Below, piece by piece: positions 33,967 through 46,184 of a DNA stretch of 64,000 bases. A program made the position numbers and the translations under genes. Positions within the stretch are counted from its first letter, which is position 1. Every line of letters begins with the position of its first letter. Where the stretch lies: contig JAEOAD010000032.1 of the NCBI GenBank assembly GCA_036365145.1, positions 2,285,501 to 2,349,500 on the forward strand, written 5' to 3'. The stretch comes from Orientallactaga sibirica (lineage: Eukaryota > Chordata > Mammalia > Rodentia > Dipodidae). The notes below the pieces were generated by a model. It had not been told where the DNA came from. It searched no databases and was given only the letters and a program-made list of their open reading frames with translations.

Positions 33967-35486
33967 TAACTCATATGACTAGGCTTTGTGGATTTCTAGA
34001 ATGTTTAGGTTATTATGACAAAATGTTCATTTTTACTTTCTGTTCTATGTTATTGCTATGTCTCCTCTGACAAGAAGGAGTATTCCAGGAAATGAGTTGG
34101 GTCATCTTTTCTCATCTACCTGGCTATAAAAACAAGTCACATTTCCTTTTAAAGCTTTATGCTAAGCTCAGAAAGAGGAGACATTTACCACTCCTATTGT
34201 AACCACTGAAAGTCATTCGAAAAATTTCCACAGCAGTACATGGGTTAGAATAACCTGCGCATTTAGGTGGAGGCTATTCTTCTGTAGACTTTCTCTGCTT
34301 CTGTCTTCAAGCTGGACTTTGGAGATGAAAATAAATTCAGAGATGTCCTCATGGATGTCTGGTCTAATTACATGGGTCTAAGCTTCTCCTCTTCAACCAT
34401 TTATTGTTACAATCAACCCTCATCCTTTAGCCAATAAGAAACTTTGGGTTTTAAATGTCTGTTGAATGAAACTCTAATTATATTGCGTTGAACTACTGCA
34501 GTTCCACATTGTACATTAATTATGCTATATCATTATATTTTATTATAGCCGCTAGCATTGTTAGTAGGTTAGAGTCTAGAATCCCTAATCCAACAAACAT
34601 TGCAATACCCAAGCAATATATAATGAATAAATGGCGCGAATGAACAGAAGCAGAGAAAATGTTACTTACGTGAATAACCTAAAACATTTAAGTAATGAAT
34701 AAAAGAATCCACTGTTGGCAAAGTACATACTGTAAGTGTGTCCCATTTCTATTTGCTTGTGTGAGTGTAAATACTTTCCTACAACTGAGCCCAGTTTCCT
34801 TTGGGAAGTGTAGGGGAAAATCTTTTCCTATGCTCATTTTCAATTTCTCATTCTTTCGTCATTATCTTTCATAGCCCTGAGTCACCAGCAGAGGAATCCC
34901 TCTGAATAATGCCATGGTTTCCTGTTTGCATTTTATTTACATACCATTACCTGGGGCTCCACTACTACTAATGAGTGGTTAAACCACAACCTTCTCAATC
35001 ATGTTCCTTTCTTACCTTAACTCTTTGTAATATTCATCTTAATCAATTTTAATAAATTTTGGAATTGCCCAGTAGCTGCTGGGGAGAATGTGACCAAAAG
35101 TCTATATTGCTTTTGTCCTTGACATTCATTCCCCAAGTACAGCTGGAACCTCAGGCACAGAGAGGATGGCTCCTGCTTCCTGCATATCCAGTGGTCAAAG
35201 TGGTTCTGGGAGTGTGACGGGCTGTCAAGGTAAGCCTCGTAGATAAGAGTAAACCAAGAATAGCACTCTCAGACTGAAGTGACTCCCCAGGCCACCATTT
35301 CCCTTCCTTATGGTCAAATTCCGCACTTGGCCAACTGAAAGAATATTTGTGATGCTAGTAGAGCTGAGATATTTTTAAGAAAGACCAAATGAAATGTGTG
35401 ACCAAATTTTTCAAGGTCATTACTAAATACAACCTCTTTTTTCTAAATCCTCTGAATAGTCACTATGTGTTATCTTTTTTAAATAT
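33967..35486. other. No recognisable gene or repeat
   Basis: About 1.5 kb free of the common repeats, AT-rich, with no long frame. It may contain conserved noncoding sequence, but nothing can be shown from one genome. Confidence 0.4.
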
Positions 35487-35707
35487 ATTTTTAAAATATT
35501 TTATTTATTTATTTATTTATTTTAGAGCAAGAGGCAGAGAGAGAGAGAGAGAGAGAATGGGTACATAAGTGCCTCCAGCTCCTGCAAATGAGCTCTAGAT
35601 GCATGAGCCACCTTGTGCATCTAGCTTACATGGGTTCTAGGGAATTGAACCTGGGTCCTTTGGCTTTGCAGGCAAGTGCCTTAAGTGCTAAGCCATTTCC
35701 CTAGCTC
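35487..35707 (-). repeat. DIP SINE, minus strand
   Basis: A (TTTA)n tail complement, a GA tract, GTGCCTCCAGCTCCTGC, GGGAATTGAACCTGG and a worn head (AAGCCATTTCCCTAGCTC) are present. It lies head-to-head with the next DIP, 120 bp away. Confidence 0.93.
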
Positions 35708-35826
35708 TGTATATGATTTTTTATGTTTGCCTAAATTATTCATTTCTCATAAAGATAGAAATGACAATTCTGTCATTCATTTCAGGGAAATTAGACTTTT
35801 TTTTTTCCTCAAAAAACCATACATGT

Positions 35827-36020
35827 TGAGCTAGAGAAATTGTTTAGTGGTTAAGGTGCTCGCCTAAGAAGTCTAAGGACCCAGTTTGATTCCTCAATAC
35901 CCACATAAGCCAGAGAAACATGGCAGTGCATGCATCTGAAGTTGGTTTGTAGTAGCTAGAAGCTCTAACATGCCCATTTTCTCTTTCTCTCTCCCTCTCT
36001 CCCTCACATAGATAGATAAC
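35827..36020 (+). repeat. DIP SINE, plus strand, diverged
   Basis: TTGAGCTAGAGAAATTGTTTAG, then AGTTTGATTCC, ACATAAGCCAGAGAAACATGG and a CT tract can be followed. The A box is mutated. Confidence 0.88.
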
Positions 36021-36029
36021 CATAAATAT

Positions 36030-36290
36030 AGTTTGGCTGGTGGCTCAGGCCTATAATCCCAACTGCTTAGAAGGCTGAGGTAGGAAGATCAGACATGGAA
36101 GACTCACCTGGGTTATAGAGCAAGATCAAAACAAGCTGGGAAACTTAACAAGCCTCTGTCTCAAGAGGAAAAATAAATAAATAATACATAAAAGTAATAA
36201 TAATGAAAAGGGTGGAGGCACAGGTGCAGCTGGTGGTAGAGTACTGGCATTTTCAAGGCCTTAGGTTCAATCCTCAAGACTTCAAAAACA
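36030..36290 (+). repeat. B1/ID-type composite SINE
   Basis: GGCTGGTGGCTCAGGCCTATAA, AGGCTGAGGTAGGAAGATC and AGCCTCTGTCTCAAGAGG make a B1-like half. GGTGCAGCTGGTGGTAGAG, GGTTCAATCCTCAAGAC make an ID-like half. It is similar in plan to the element at 13255. Confidence 0.6.
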
Positions 36291-37056
36291 TCCCTAAATG
36301 TAATAGTTGGCTCCTTGTGGAAATGTGGTACACTATTCCTATGTCAGTATTGCTACCCATAGAAGAAGAAGAAATGCTATTGGTTTAAAATACTTCAGTG
36401 AGTCCCAGCATAACAGCAGTGCACTCTTTTCCAAGCAGGTCTCACCCAATAAGGATGATCTCTTTACTAGAAAATTTTCAGAAGACAGGACAGTGATTTA
36501 CGAAACGTATTTCTTCCATCTCATACGGACTCCTTCCCCAAGCAATGACTGGCATTCTTCTCCCTCACACAGACTACCTTCTTGAAATCCAGAGGAGAAC
36601 CTCAGATTAGTAATTATGTGCATAAAATTGAGTATCATATTGTTAAGACTTGAATATAATACACTAAGATCAATAGCAAAACCATCTGTTGCATTGAAAA
36701 TGGTGTTATTTTAAATCAAATCACAATGAACCTCAGACACAGTCCACTCTATCTTGGTTACAGCCAACAATTATATGAATTCAATCTTTATGAATCTTAT
36801 AAAAGCTTCTCAGCTTATGCGAACTGGGGTGGCTCTAAGTCACAATGGAAAAATAATAGTATGGATAAAATGAAAGTAGGATCATATTCTTTTATAGGTT
36901 AGTATTCTAAAATCATCACTGAACAGATCCTGCAAAAATCTCAAGTGGGCAAAGTAAAGATGCCCTTAATACATTTTCACAGGGCTCAGCAATGGTGACA
37001 TCAGGTGCAGATAATCTCATTAAATAAAAGGACTTTTTATTTAAAACTGTAATTTA
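36291..37056. other. No recognisable gene or repeat
   Basis: AT-rich DNA. The 92-codon frame at 36307-36585 has no recognisable domain. Confidence 0.45.
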
Positions 37057-37275
37057 GGGCTGGAGGGATGGCTTAGTGGTTGAGAGGCTTGCCTGCAAAG
37101 CCAAAGGATCCAAGTTTGATCCCCAGATCCCATATAAGTCAGATACACAGGTGGCACATGTTTCTGGAGTTCATTTGTTGTGTCTGAAGGCTCTGGCATG
37201 CCTATTCTCTCTCTCTTGATCTCTCTCTCCCTCTTCCTGTATATTTCTCCCAAATAAATAAAATAAAATGTCACC
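37057..37275 (+). repeat. DIP SINE, plus strand
   Basis: GGGCTGGAGGGATGGCTTAG, AGTTTGATCCCC, ATATAAGTCAGATACACAGG, a CT tract and an AAATAAATAAA tail are present. Confidence 0.93.
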
Positions 37276-37451
37276 ATTTTTAAAAATAACTGGCATTTGA
37301 ATGAGAGAACAAAACAGCTATAGAAACAGCAATGGAACCATGCAAGAAAACTCTTTAACGCTGAAAAATAGATGAAATGCACTGAATACTTTGAAAAACT
37401 ATCTCAAAAGCTCAAAGGGAGAGAAGAATTTGGGTAGATATAAAAAGAGAT

Positions 37452-37670
37452 TGGGAGGATGGAGAGATGGCTTAGCAGTTAAGACACATGCCTGCAAAGC
37501 CTAAGGACCCACGTTCAACTTTCCAGGTCCCCCGTAAGCTAGATGCACATGGTGGCATATGCGTCTGGAGTTCATTTGCAGTGGCTAGAGGCCCTGGCAT
37601 ACCCTCCTTACTCTCTATCTCTCTACCTCTCTCTATCTCTAATAAATGAATAAAACTAAATCTTTTTTTT
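37452..37670 (+). repeat. DIP SINE, plus strand
   Basis: GATGGAGAGATGGCTTAGC, CGTTCAACTTTCC at the B box, CCCGTAAGCTAGATGCACATGG, a CTATCT-rich stretch and a short tail are visible. Confidence 0.93.
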
Positions 37671-38081
37671 AAAGGAGATTTGGGGGTGGGTGCTCAAGTA
37701 TAAATGTTATAGCAAAGGTGAAAAAGGATGAATGTGTGGAAGAAATAACAGATTTGAAACAAAGTGAGAATAATATTTGTGCCACATCTCAGGGGATGAG
37801 TTGGTCAGAGGAGAGAAAACATTGCCTGGTCAAAGGGGGAGGTTTGAGTTCCATTGTTTCTAAGGCACAAGTTCAGAAGAAGATGAAGCACACAGTGTTT
37901 GATCATCATATCGTCATACTGTGTAGTGTGGGACAGATAGATACTTCCGACTTAATAATGATGAACTTTTATTAAGTTGCAAGAAGTTGATTCAGAGTAG
38001 TGAATTTAAATCTGATGATTCATCCTATCATCCCACATAGAAAGGTGAGTAAACGGACAGTGTCCACCCCAACTACAAGTA
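37671..38081. other. No recognisable gene or repeat
   Basis: An 85-codon frame at 37718-37975 lacks any known motif. I did not accept it. Confidence 0.45.
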
Positions 38082-38330
38082 CCTTTTTATTTTTTCAATT
38101 TTAGAAAGAGCGTGCAAGAAAAAAAAAAAGACACAGAGAGAAAGAAAGAATTGGTGCTCCAGGACCTCAGCCACTACAAAGTCCAGATGCTTGAGCCACC
38201 TAGTGGGCATGTGTGACCTTGCACTGGCCTCACCTTTGTGCATCTGGCTTATGTGGGATCTGCAGACTCGAACATGGGCCCTTAGGCTTTGCAGGCAAGC
38301 TCCTTAAACACTAAGTTACCTCTCCAGCCC
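38082..38330 (-). repeat. DIP SINE, long variant, minus strand
   Basis: CTACAAGTA occurs at 38073-38081 and (in the form C-TACAAGTA) at 38330-38338, so this looks like a 9-bp target duplication. TGTGACCTTGCACTGGCCTCACC is the extra block of the longer form. The B-box complement is GACTCGAAC and the head complement is ACCTCTCCAGCCC. Confidence 0.9.
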
Positions 38331-38338
38331 TACAAGTA

Positions 38339-39028
38339 TGCTTTTAAAGAAACTATGTAGGCCTTGTTTAAGCAACATTGACTCAGGAGTTGTATCCATG
38401 GTCAGAAACATTTCAGCAATCAGCTTTTCATCTGGGGTGATGTGGAACTGTTGAGGAGGTCTATACTCGGCCTCACTGAGAAGGAAACCAATCTCACAGA
38501 ATCCAGCTTAGGTCACAGAGACAATGGGAAATGTGGTGTTTTGGATTCCTCATCAGGAAAGTGATTCCACTCAAACAATGACAGCAGCAGATCTGGAGAC
38601 AGGCCTTGGATTTCTAAAGTTCCACTCTGTTGCTCTCTTCACTACTGTAACTGAAGAATGCATTTTCTGATTGAACGGCCTCTTAAAAATTAATATCCTT
38701 TTATCTATAGCTTCTGAAATAGGAAGCTAAAAATCAATTACTATGTACAGTTTCTGGTAATAAAAGTTATATCTGTGTTAAAATAGCTAAGGATGGATGG
38801 ACACAGATAAATATAAATTTGAAGGATTCTGGGATATATTCTTTTACCCATTTTTACTTGCTATTAAATGGGTCCCAAATTGATTGCAGCCTACAACTTC
38901 CTCACTGTTTCCAGAAACTACAGAGGACAAAATATAAATACTCAACATTAAAGAACCATGCCTTCTATTTGACAGAGTTGAACAGTAACAGCGGCAAGGC
39001 ACGGGAATGGGGCTAAGAAAGAGGCAGC
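38339..39028. other. No recognisable gene or repeat
   Basis: Single-copy-looking sequence without a convincing frame or repeat. Confidence 0.45.
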
Positions 39029-39272
39029 AAAAATGAAGAGCCAGGGCTGGAGGATGGCTCAGCAGTTTAAGCACTTGCCTGGAAAGCCTAACAACTGGGG
39101 TTCAATTCCCCAGTACCCATGTAAAGCCAGATGCACAGGGAGGCAATGCATCCGGAGTTTGTTTGCAGGAGCTGAAGGCCCAGGCACACCTATTCTCTCT
39201 GTCTCTCTTCTGTCTGTATCTGTCTGCTTGCAAATAAATAAATAAATAAGTAAAAAAAAAAATGAAGAGCCA
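39029..39272 (+). repeat. DIP SINE, 15-bp target duplication
   Basis: The element (39044-39257) has GGGCTGGAGGATGGCTCAGC, B box GGTTCAATTCC, a body and an AAATAAAT tail. AAAAATGAAGAGCCA lies at 39029-39043 and 39258-39272. Confidence 0.96.
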
Positions 39273-39398
39273 ACAGTGAGAAGGTATTACATAAGAAAAG
39301 GAGAACTGGGCAGAGAACACAGGATGGACAACTTGAATGCCAGCAAGAAGGGCAAGTAAAGGGGGGAGTGAGAGTATCAGAGTCTTGGTAGTTAACAT

Positions 39399-39575
39399 GG
39401 GATAGTGTTAAGCCAGGCATAGTGGTGCACGCCTTTAACCCCAGCACTTGGGAAGCAAAGGTGGGAGGATAGCCATGAGTTCGAGGTCACCCTGAGAATA
39501 CACAGTGAAAGGCAGGTCAGCCTGAGCTAGAGTGAGACTCTACATTGGAAAAAAAAAAGGGGGGGGGATAGTGTT
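39399..39575 (+). repeat. B1 SINE, 11-bp target duplication
   Basis: The element (39410-39564) runs from AAGCCAGGCATAGTGGTGCACG to GACTCTACATTGG, an A run and a G run. GGGATAGTGTT lies at 39399-39409 and 39565-39575. The right half has several private changes. Confidence 0.95.
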
Positions 39576-41321
39576 GTCAGCCTATGACATAGTCTGTCAC
39601 CATTACCTAGGAAGGCATAGCAGAGAGAAGTTTATTAATTACACCTAAAGCAGATCCTTAGAGGCTTTCAGTTATAAAATCATGTGTGTTAAATTAGACT
39701 ACCACTATGCAGGATAACCATGTGTTCTCCCACTCCATTATGCTCTGTACAATGCTTTTCCACATACCAGTAACTATAAACAACCATCATTCCATCCATC
39801 CATTTCCCTATCTATCCATCTATCTACCTATCCATTCACCTAGTCAACATTTACTGAGAATGCTTCATATGCCATTGTTTATAATTCAACGAGAGCTTGT
39901 CTAATTTCTGAGCGTAGTGCAGAAACATGTATTGGGGAGAATGAGTACACACAGAACACTGTGTGAGAACAGTGCAGAGTCCGGTCACCAGGTCCAGGTC
40001 GAACACTGTCCTCCTCCTCCCCTACCTCCAGTGTCCATCTTTGCATATCTTCTCACAGCCTAGGACTTCTGAGAAAGCAGCAGGTAAGGGAGGTTGTATG
40101 TTGCTTATATGTTTGTGAAGTTGGGATAGAAGGATATTGGATGGTATGGAAAATGAGATAATAGTCTTTGTTTATATTTCTACAGGGTAAATACTAGATA
40201 GAGGCACAAAAAGAAAATAAGAATTCCTAGATTCATAGGAGCTATGTATATTGATACTTAGTTTTATGAATCATTTGCATTAAGCATGTCAGACAGCTAG
40301 ACTGCCAAATCAACCCAGCACGTGAATGATAGCACTAACTAAGGGGGGGGGGGGACAGGAGTACTCATAGCCATGCAGCAATCTACAGATTTGAGAAGAG
40401 AATTCACCTTGTATCTGGTTGAATACAAATGGACAATGGCTCCCTGTAGATGGTCTGTCTTTTAAATCACGCAGTTTGGAATGAGGTTTTTTTTTTTTTT
40501 TTTTTTTTTAAATGACTTTAGTATAATATATAGAAAATTTCACACAGAAACTTATAAACTCAAAAGAGGAGATAAATATTTAAATTTTCTATAGAGTAAT
40601 AGTCTTTGAAAACAGTTTTCAATAGGAGATAGAGGGAAATTTGTCAAAACCACTTGGTAGTCTCTTTCTCTCTCTTTTTCTCCAAAAGGAAGGACAGTCG
40701 AAAATCATAACGGTAACAAAGAAAAACAATAAGAACCATTGACAAAACTTAAAAAGCATATTTTTACCCGTGAAAAAGAAGCCAACACCCATGAATATCT
40801 AAGCCATCCCAAAACCATAGGGTGAAATAAATGATAAAGGGTCCTGATAGGATTGTGGTTAAAGGCAGATAGATAACAGAAATCAAAAACCAAGAAATAA
40901 ACAGAAATCTTAAAATAGAAGCAATAAGCTTGAAGAAAAGTTTCCCAAGCTGAGTGAAGACATCAGCATCAGCATACCATGATCCTGAAATTTCACTCTG
41001 CGGTAAGAAGAATCAATAGAAAGACAGGTGGGATGTCAGCAATTCAGTTTTAAACCTTACTTTCAAATTTATTATTATATCACAAGCATTTAATACCTAA
41101 AATGTTCAGTAAATCAAATCAACCCCAGGGCAAAACCCTAGCAGGTTATTCTTATCTGTGACTCAAGAGTGGAGGTGACTGGCTGCAAGTCTTTGTGCAG
41201 ATGCACCACCCACAGAGCAATTCATCAAAATTCAGACTGCAGAGCCTGGGACTAAGTGGTCAGAGTTACAGAGTTCACATTCTAAACTGGAATGATGGCC
41301 CCAAACAAAAGATAGAGGGAA
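39576..41321. other. No gene; simple-repeat patches
   Basis: The stretch holds a degenerate (CATC)n/(TATC)n patch at about 39787-39838, an 11-G run at about 40343-40353 and a T run of about 25 at 40485-40509. No transposon or exon is recognised. Confidence 0.5.
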
Positions 41322-41552
41322 CTAAATGACTTAAAAAAAAAAAAAAAGATTTTATTTATTTATTTAGGACAGAGAGAGAGAGTGAGAATGGGCGCACCAG
41401 GGCCTCTAGTCACTGCAAATGAACTCCAGATGCACGTGCTGCCATGTGTGCATCTGGCTTACGTGGGACCTGGAGAAGTGAACCTGGGTCCTTTTGCTTT
41501 TACAGGCAAGCGTCTTAACTGGTAAGCCATCTTTCCAGCCCCTAAATGACTT
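41322..41552 (-). repeat. DIP SINE, 11-bp target duplication, minus strand
   Basis: The element (41333-41541) runs from an A/T-rich tail complement through GCACCAGGGCCTCTAGTC and GCTGCCATGTGTGCATCTGG to AAGCCATCTTTCCAGCCC. CTAAATGACTT flanks it at 41322-41332 and 41542-41552. Confidence 0.95.
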
Positions 41553-43017
41553 TTTGAATCAAGAGAACCATTAGAACAAATAGAATAGATCTGTTTTTGT
41601 TTTTTTAACCTTTCAATGTTTTCTTCGGAGTGCACTAAGATCCCCTTGAGATAAGGAGTAAGGAAACATACAAGTTCACGGACTGCAGCTAGTATATTTG
41701 TGTTCTTAGCCCCCAAGTACTATCAAGTGTAGATTTTTACAAAAGAGGATTCTTGACTGAAGAATCATTCACATTTCCTGCCATGTTGCTATCCTCACTT
41801 AAAGTTAATAATTCTGGGTTTGAGAAGCTTGACATCCCAATGCCATTTCAATGGCATCATTGATTTCCACAGGACCAATGACGATGCCACAGATTCTCAT
41901 ACATGTTAAAGGAGTCAGGCGCAAACTGTCTACATGTCTCTCAACATCACAGAACAAAATAACAGTACATTTTCATGTCCTCTTAAGAAAATATCTTTAA
42001 CAAAATGTTTTACAAATATTACCATTAGAGGTCCATTTGCAATCCTGCTATGTGATTATTATGTAAAATGTTTTCCCTATAATTTTCTTCAAAATATCTT
42101 GACCCGGGACTTCACTCCCCTTGATATTAAAAACAACTAAAAATAAATAAATGGCAAAAATAGGACAAGCACTTCCTTGCACGTATTGTTCAAATGACCT
42201 AATAAAATGGTAGCTGAGAAACTGTAAACATGTATCATTGGAAAACAAGAGGTTAAGTTTCCCACACATGACCCAGGTCAATGAATTCCCAGCCAAATGG
42301 ACCGCCCTAAAAGAAAAACAGAAGCTCCCACTGGTAGTACCAAATTTCTTCAGTTTATGACCTTGTTTCCCACATGAGTGGTTATTAAATTTAAATGTTA
42401 GAACAGGAAAAAGAATGGATGGAAAGTGGTAACTTCAAAGCATTTATATATTCAATATTTACAGTCTTGGTCATGAATTGATCTGTTGCTGTAAATATAA
42501 CTTTTTTTGTTGTTCCTGTGGTTGTCATTTGCATGGGAGCAAACCTGGAGCCCGGGACAATGCTGGTAAGGTGATTTACACTGAGCTCCGCTCATTCAAT
42601 ATAGCACCTTTAAAATGTTAATTTGATTTAGATACTTTCAATTCAATCCTCCAAAAAGATAGCTCAAAATTTATGCCTGCACCCCCTTTTTTGCAGATTA
42701 AAGGTAAGTAATAAAGAGGCTTCTCAGATCTCTATTAAAAATTCCATTTCCTATTGCAAGTGTCACTAGAAATAAAAGCAAAGACAATAAATATCATAAA
42801 CAAATTGATTTTAGTGAAATTAATACATTTTTATTTTAAAATATTTATAATTTTTCTCTTTTTTATTCAAAAATCAGTATATTCTCTCAAATTGTCCTTG
42901 ACCTCATTTTGGGTGTTTAAAACAAGTTCTACAGCCCTACATAGAATATCTGTCTGTAGCTGGTTTGTCATACCACAACTCTCAGTACCTCACAGCAAAT
43001 GGTCCTTGAGCTTAAAG
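41553..43017. other. No gene; one ID-like trace
   Basis: A stretch at about 42530-42592 (AACCTGGAGCCCGGGACAATG, then TGATTTACACTGAGCTCCGC) resembles an old ID-type tRNA head on the minus strand. The remainder is AT-rich and unassigned. Confidence 0.4.
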
Positions 43018-43140
43018 CTCTCAGTTTGAGTATCAGTTCTGATAGCACTGACTTGATCAAGTTAGTTCATCTCTCTGGCCTAGTCTTTCTTAACTGTAAA
43101 ATAAGGACATTGGGTTAGATAATTTCCATTTCCACCTTTG
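43018..43140 (+). repeat. MIR fragment, plus strand
   Basis: GATCAAGTTAGTTCATCTCTC, AACTGTAAAATAAGGACATTGG and GTTAGATAATTTCC follow the MIR core order (GGCAAGTTACTTAACCTCTC, CTGTAAAATGGGG, TAGATGATCTC). Confidence 0.62.
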
Positions 43141-44195
43141 GGTGTTGAAAAGTTTGCATTTAGGGAAGCATGTGTGTTCAGAAGACAAAACCACTCTTGA
43201 ATAAGAACAGAGGTTGAGGGAAAGTGAAGGAAGGAGAGGACAGAGTATGTGTGTGCAGGAGGAGGAGGGAGGAAGGGGACTGCATATCTTTCTCATACAC
43301 CTTGTTGTCTACCCAGAGCACTTTGTGACATATTAGCCACCTACTGATATTTTAAGGAATGTAGTTCCAGACTAAAGTGAAAGTAAACTCTGTTTATGAG
43401 GACAAATGCATTTTAGAGCATCCATAGCTCACAAATGAGAGAAAGTCTAAAAAATAACACCCGAAGGTGGCCCTGGGCATTCTGCAATTTAGGTTTAGAG
43501 CTACATGCATGTAATGAAGCACATGTGTAGGTAAACCTGCATCAGGATGCCAAAATAATATTGTCCACTTTTCTTTCAGGAGAATAACATGTGCCTGCCT
43601 TTCTTGTCAGCTCATTGTAGGATCTAGCAATTATGAAGAATCAATATACTTAAAGGATTGAATTTAGGGCTTATGTACATACCTTTGAAAGATCTGTAAG
43701 CCCACACTGCAGGATCACCCTCTTGGGGCACGTATTTCATTAATACAACTCAAGCAAAAAGGACACTTTATGATGACAGAAACAAGATATCCCTCAAATT
43801 CTTATGAGAGCCACAAGGTCTAGTGATGAGGTTATTTGCAAGTAACCTTGTCATAGCATTTTCATAGTCAATAGAGATAATGCTGAATTTCCTGTGACAT
43901 CCCATTTTGGCAAGCAAAGTGACACCCCTGCCATGAACACGCATGGTGTTTGTCCTTCTTACAATGAGAGGAGAAACATTGATTTGCCTTTGAATTCTAT
44001 ATATGACAACAAATTTACTCACCATTGGGCATTTGTGAGGAAGATTTGTCTTTAGGAAGGGCACTGGCATGAGCAACTGATACTCGTGGGCCTCAGATTT
44101 TATCCAAATATGACTCAAAGTGCTGAGATATGCTGGGACAGAGGGCAAGTAATTTAAAATTTGTCATCTTTTTTTATGACAGCAGTATGTTATTA
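43141..44195. other. No recognisable gene or repeat
   Basis: The 126-codon minus-strand frame at 43768-44148 is among the longest uninterrupted frames in non-repetitive DNA here. It shows no recognisable motif or exon boundary, and I treat it as chance. Confidence 0.4.
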
Positions 44196-44308
44196 CAGCA
44201 GACACAACACTGAGTTTGGAGCCAGCCATACCTAGATTGACTGTCAAGTGAAACACTCCTGGTGTGAAATGAAGGGTAAACTGTGTCACCTTCTCCATAG
44301 AGGTCCCT
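44196..44308 (+). repeat. Possible MIR fragment
   Basis: CTGAGTTTGGAGCCAGCCAT resembles the MIR 'ACTCTGGAGCCAGACTG' start, followed by CCTAGATTGACTGTC. The rest has decayed. Confidence 0.42.
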
Positions 44309-44310
44309 TA

Positions 44311-44342
44311 ATATCTTTACTGCATATATGCAGTAAAGATAT
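44311..44342. repeat. Perfect 32-bp palindrome
   Basis: ATATCTTTACTGCATA (44311-44326) is followed without a spacer by its exact reverse complement (44327-44342), then by an (AT)n run to about 44353. It could extrude a cruciform. It is not explained by the MIR trace before it or the SINE after it. Confidence 0.95.
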
Positions 44343-44353
44343 ATATATATATC

Positions 44354-44535
44354 TGGAAGAGGAAGACAGAGAGAAGGGGAGAGAATGGGCACGCCAGGGC
44401 CTCCAGCCACTGCAAATGAACTCCAGATGCATGCGCCACCCTGTGCATCTGGCTTACATGGGTCCTGAAAAATCCAACCGGGATCCTTTGGCTTTGCAGG
44501 CAAACACCTTAAACACTAAGCCATCTCTCCAGTCC
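44354..44535 (-). repeat. DIP SINE, minus strand, no A-rich tail
   Basis: The copy starts at a GA-rich tract directly after the (AT)n run. GCCAGGGCCTCCAGCCACTG, GCATGCGCCACCCTGTGC, a damaged B-box complement (AAAATCCAACC) and the head complement follow. The usual tail complement is absent. Confidence 0.92.
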
Positions 44536-44542
44536 CCTTTTT

Positions 44543-44739
44543 TACTTTTACTTTTTTTTAAAATATATTTATTTATTTGAGAGAGAGAGAGAGGGAGACA
44601 ATGCGTGCAGGAACTCCAGATACATGTGCCCCCTTGTGCATCTAGATTACATGGGTCCTGGAGAGTTGAACCGGGGTCCTTTGGCTTTGCAGGCAAACGC
44701 CTTAACCGCTAAACCAGCTGTCCAGCCCTACTTTTACTT
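44543..44739 (-). repeat. DIP SINE, 11-bp target duplication, minus strand
   Basis: The element (44554-44728) lies just beside the preceding DIP in the same orientation. The body is shortened by about 20 bp between the GA tract and GGAACTCCAGATAC. TACTTTTACTT lies at 44543-44553 and 44729-44739. Confidence 0.94.
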
Positions 44740-46184
44740 ATTGATGAAAGAATTGCCTTAATCTTTAGTGTCCAACGATTCTTCCAGCTGTGGTTCTCTT
44801 GATGAATGCATGCCTTTGCAAAGGAAGTTGTGGGAAGAGAGGTACATGACTGCCCCATAAGACATGGACAACTAGGCAAATAAAAAATCAAAAACAGCAA
44901 TAAAGAGAACATATATGTAATATATACATATATTTAGAAATGCATATGTATGAGTGTCTATGTGCATGTATGCTTGATTTATCACATGTGTATATACATG
45001 CATGCATGATATGTGTATTTGAGTCATTGATGAACAGCTGCATGTGGAAAACATGAACTTCCAAGTTTATTGTGCCTTTAAGAGGTACTGAAAGGAATTT
45101 AAGTAGAAGTAACTAGGTCAGATCAATATATGCACCTAAAGTCATATCAGCTTTTTTTCCTCCACCGTGAGACCTATGAGAGTGGTGAACATTTTGGACA
45201 TTCACAGGCATGCCTCTCTCCCTCACTGGCTGTAAGTACTCTTGGGAGAAGCATTTCATCCTCATGGGCCTATGCAATAAACATCTACTTTCAAAACCTG
45301 TTCCTGGTCTATCTGAAATATTTGTAGCATAGGTGAGCAGTCAGTGAGTATTTTCTTTCACCATTCCTGAATGTAGATTCCAAAACATGACTAAATGCTG
45401 GGCAAGTGTGCTAGGGATGAGCTAGGATGCTTGCATAGGAGCCTGAGGGAGGAACAAGTGTGGGGTGTTTCTCAGTTGCCCTATGGGTGTCAACTTGTCT
45501 CAAGTATAACTCCCAGCATAGACTTATGCTAATTCTGCTACACTGATTCCTGACTCCATCTCCGAGCAGTTGATGGACTCTTGAAAACAACCAGCAAAAC
45601 TAAGTAGAAATTCACAGCACAATCACTGCCCTAGAAAGCACTGGGTTCTCAAATAGAAAGGGAGTATCAAGCCTCAGAAATTAATGACTGCATTCTATTA
45701 ACAGCCTCCTCTCTTGCTACGGCAATTGCAAAATGCCACATTCCCCAGAGATGGAGCTAAACCTCGTTGCCATTTTCAAAATATTTAACACTCTTCTCAA
45801 TGTAGGACTATAAATTCCACCCACAACTATTTGGCTCCCAATTGATAAGTGAGTAGTTTCTGATACTGGAATCAAATCCCACAGCTAACAAGCTCCCTGA
45901 TTACTAGGAACTGTTGTTATTTAATTTAAAAAAAAAATGTTCCTCGGCCAAGTCAGTTATTATTTTCTGGAAGAAGTGATTTCATTTCATGACTTCCTTC
46001 CCTACTACAGCTAGGGCGTTGGCAGCACTAATTATCACACATAAACCGGCTGCCTTGCACTGGGGTTTGGGTGTATAATAAAACTAATGGAAATTTTTAG
46101 GTGTTTGGGCTGTGTAGCCTTTTATCCTATAGCCAATTTGTTTGGGGTGATTAGGGAACTTTTGTGCCTGAGGAAACAATAGCA
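44740..46184. other. No gene; TA/TG-rich patch
   Basis: The stretch holds a patch rich in ATATGTA/TGCATG repeats at about 44907-45012. The remaining sequence is unassigned. Confidence 0.45.

Noticed and set aside
43768..44148. 126-codon minus-strand frame in non-repetitive DNA
   Set aside because: It shows no recognisable domain, no splice-site context and no supporting neighbour. A frame of this length is expected by chance in 64 kb.
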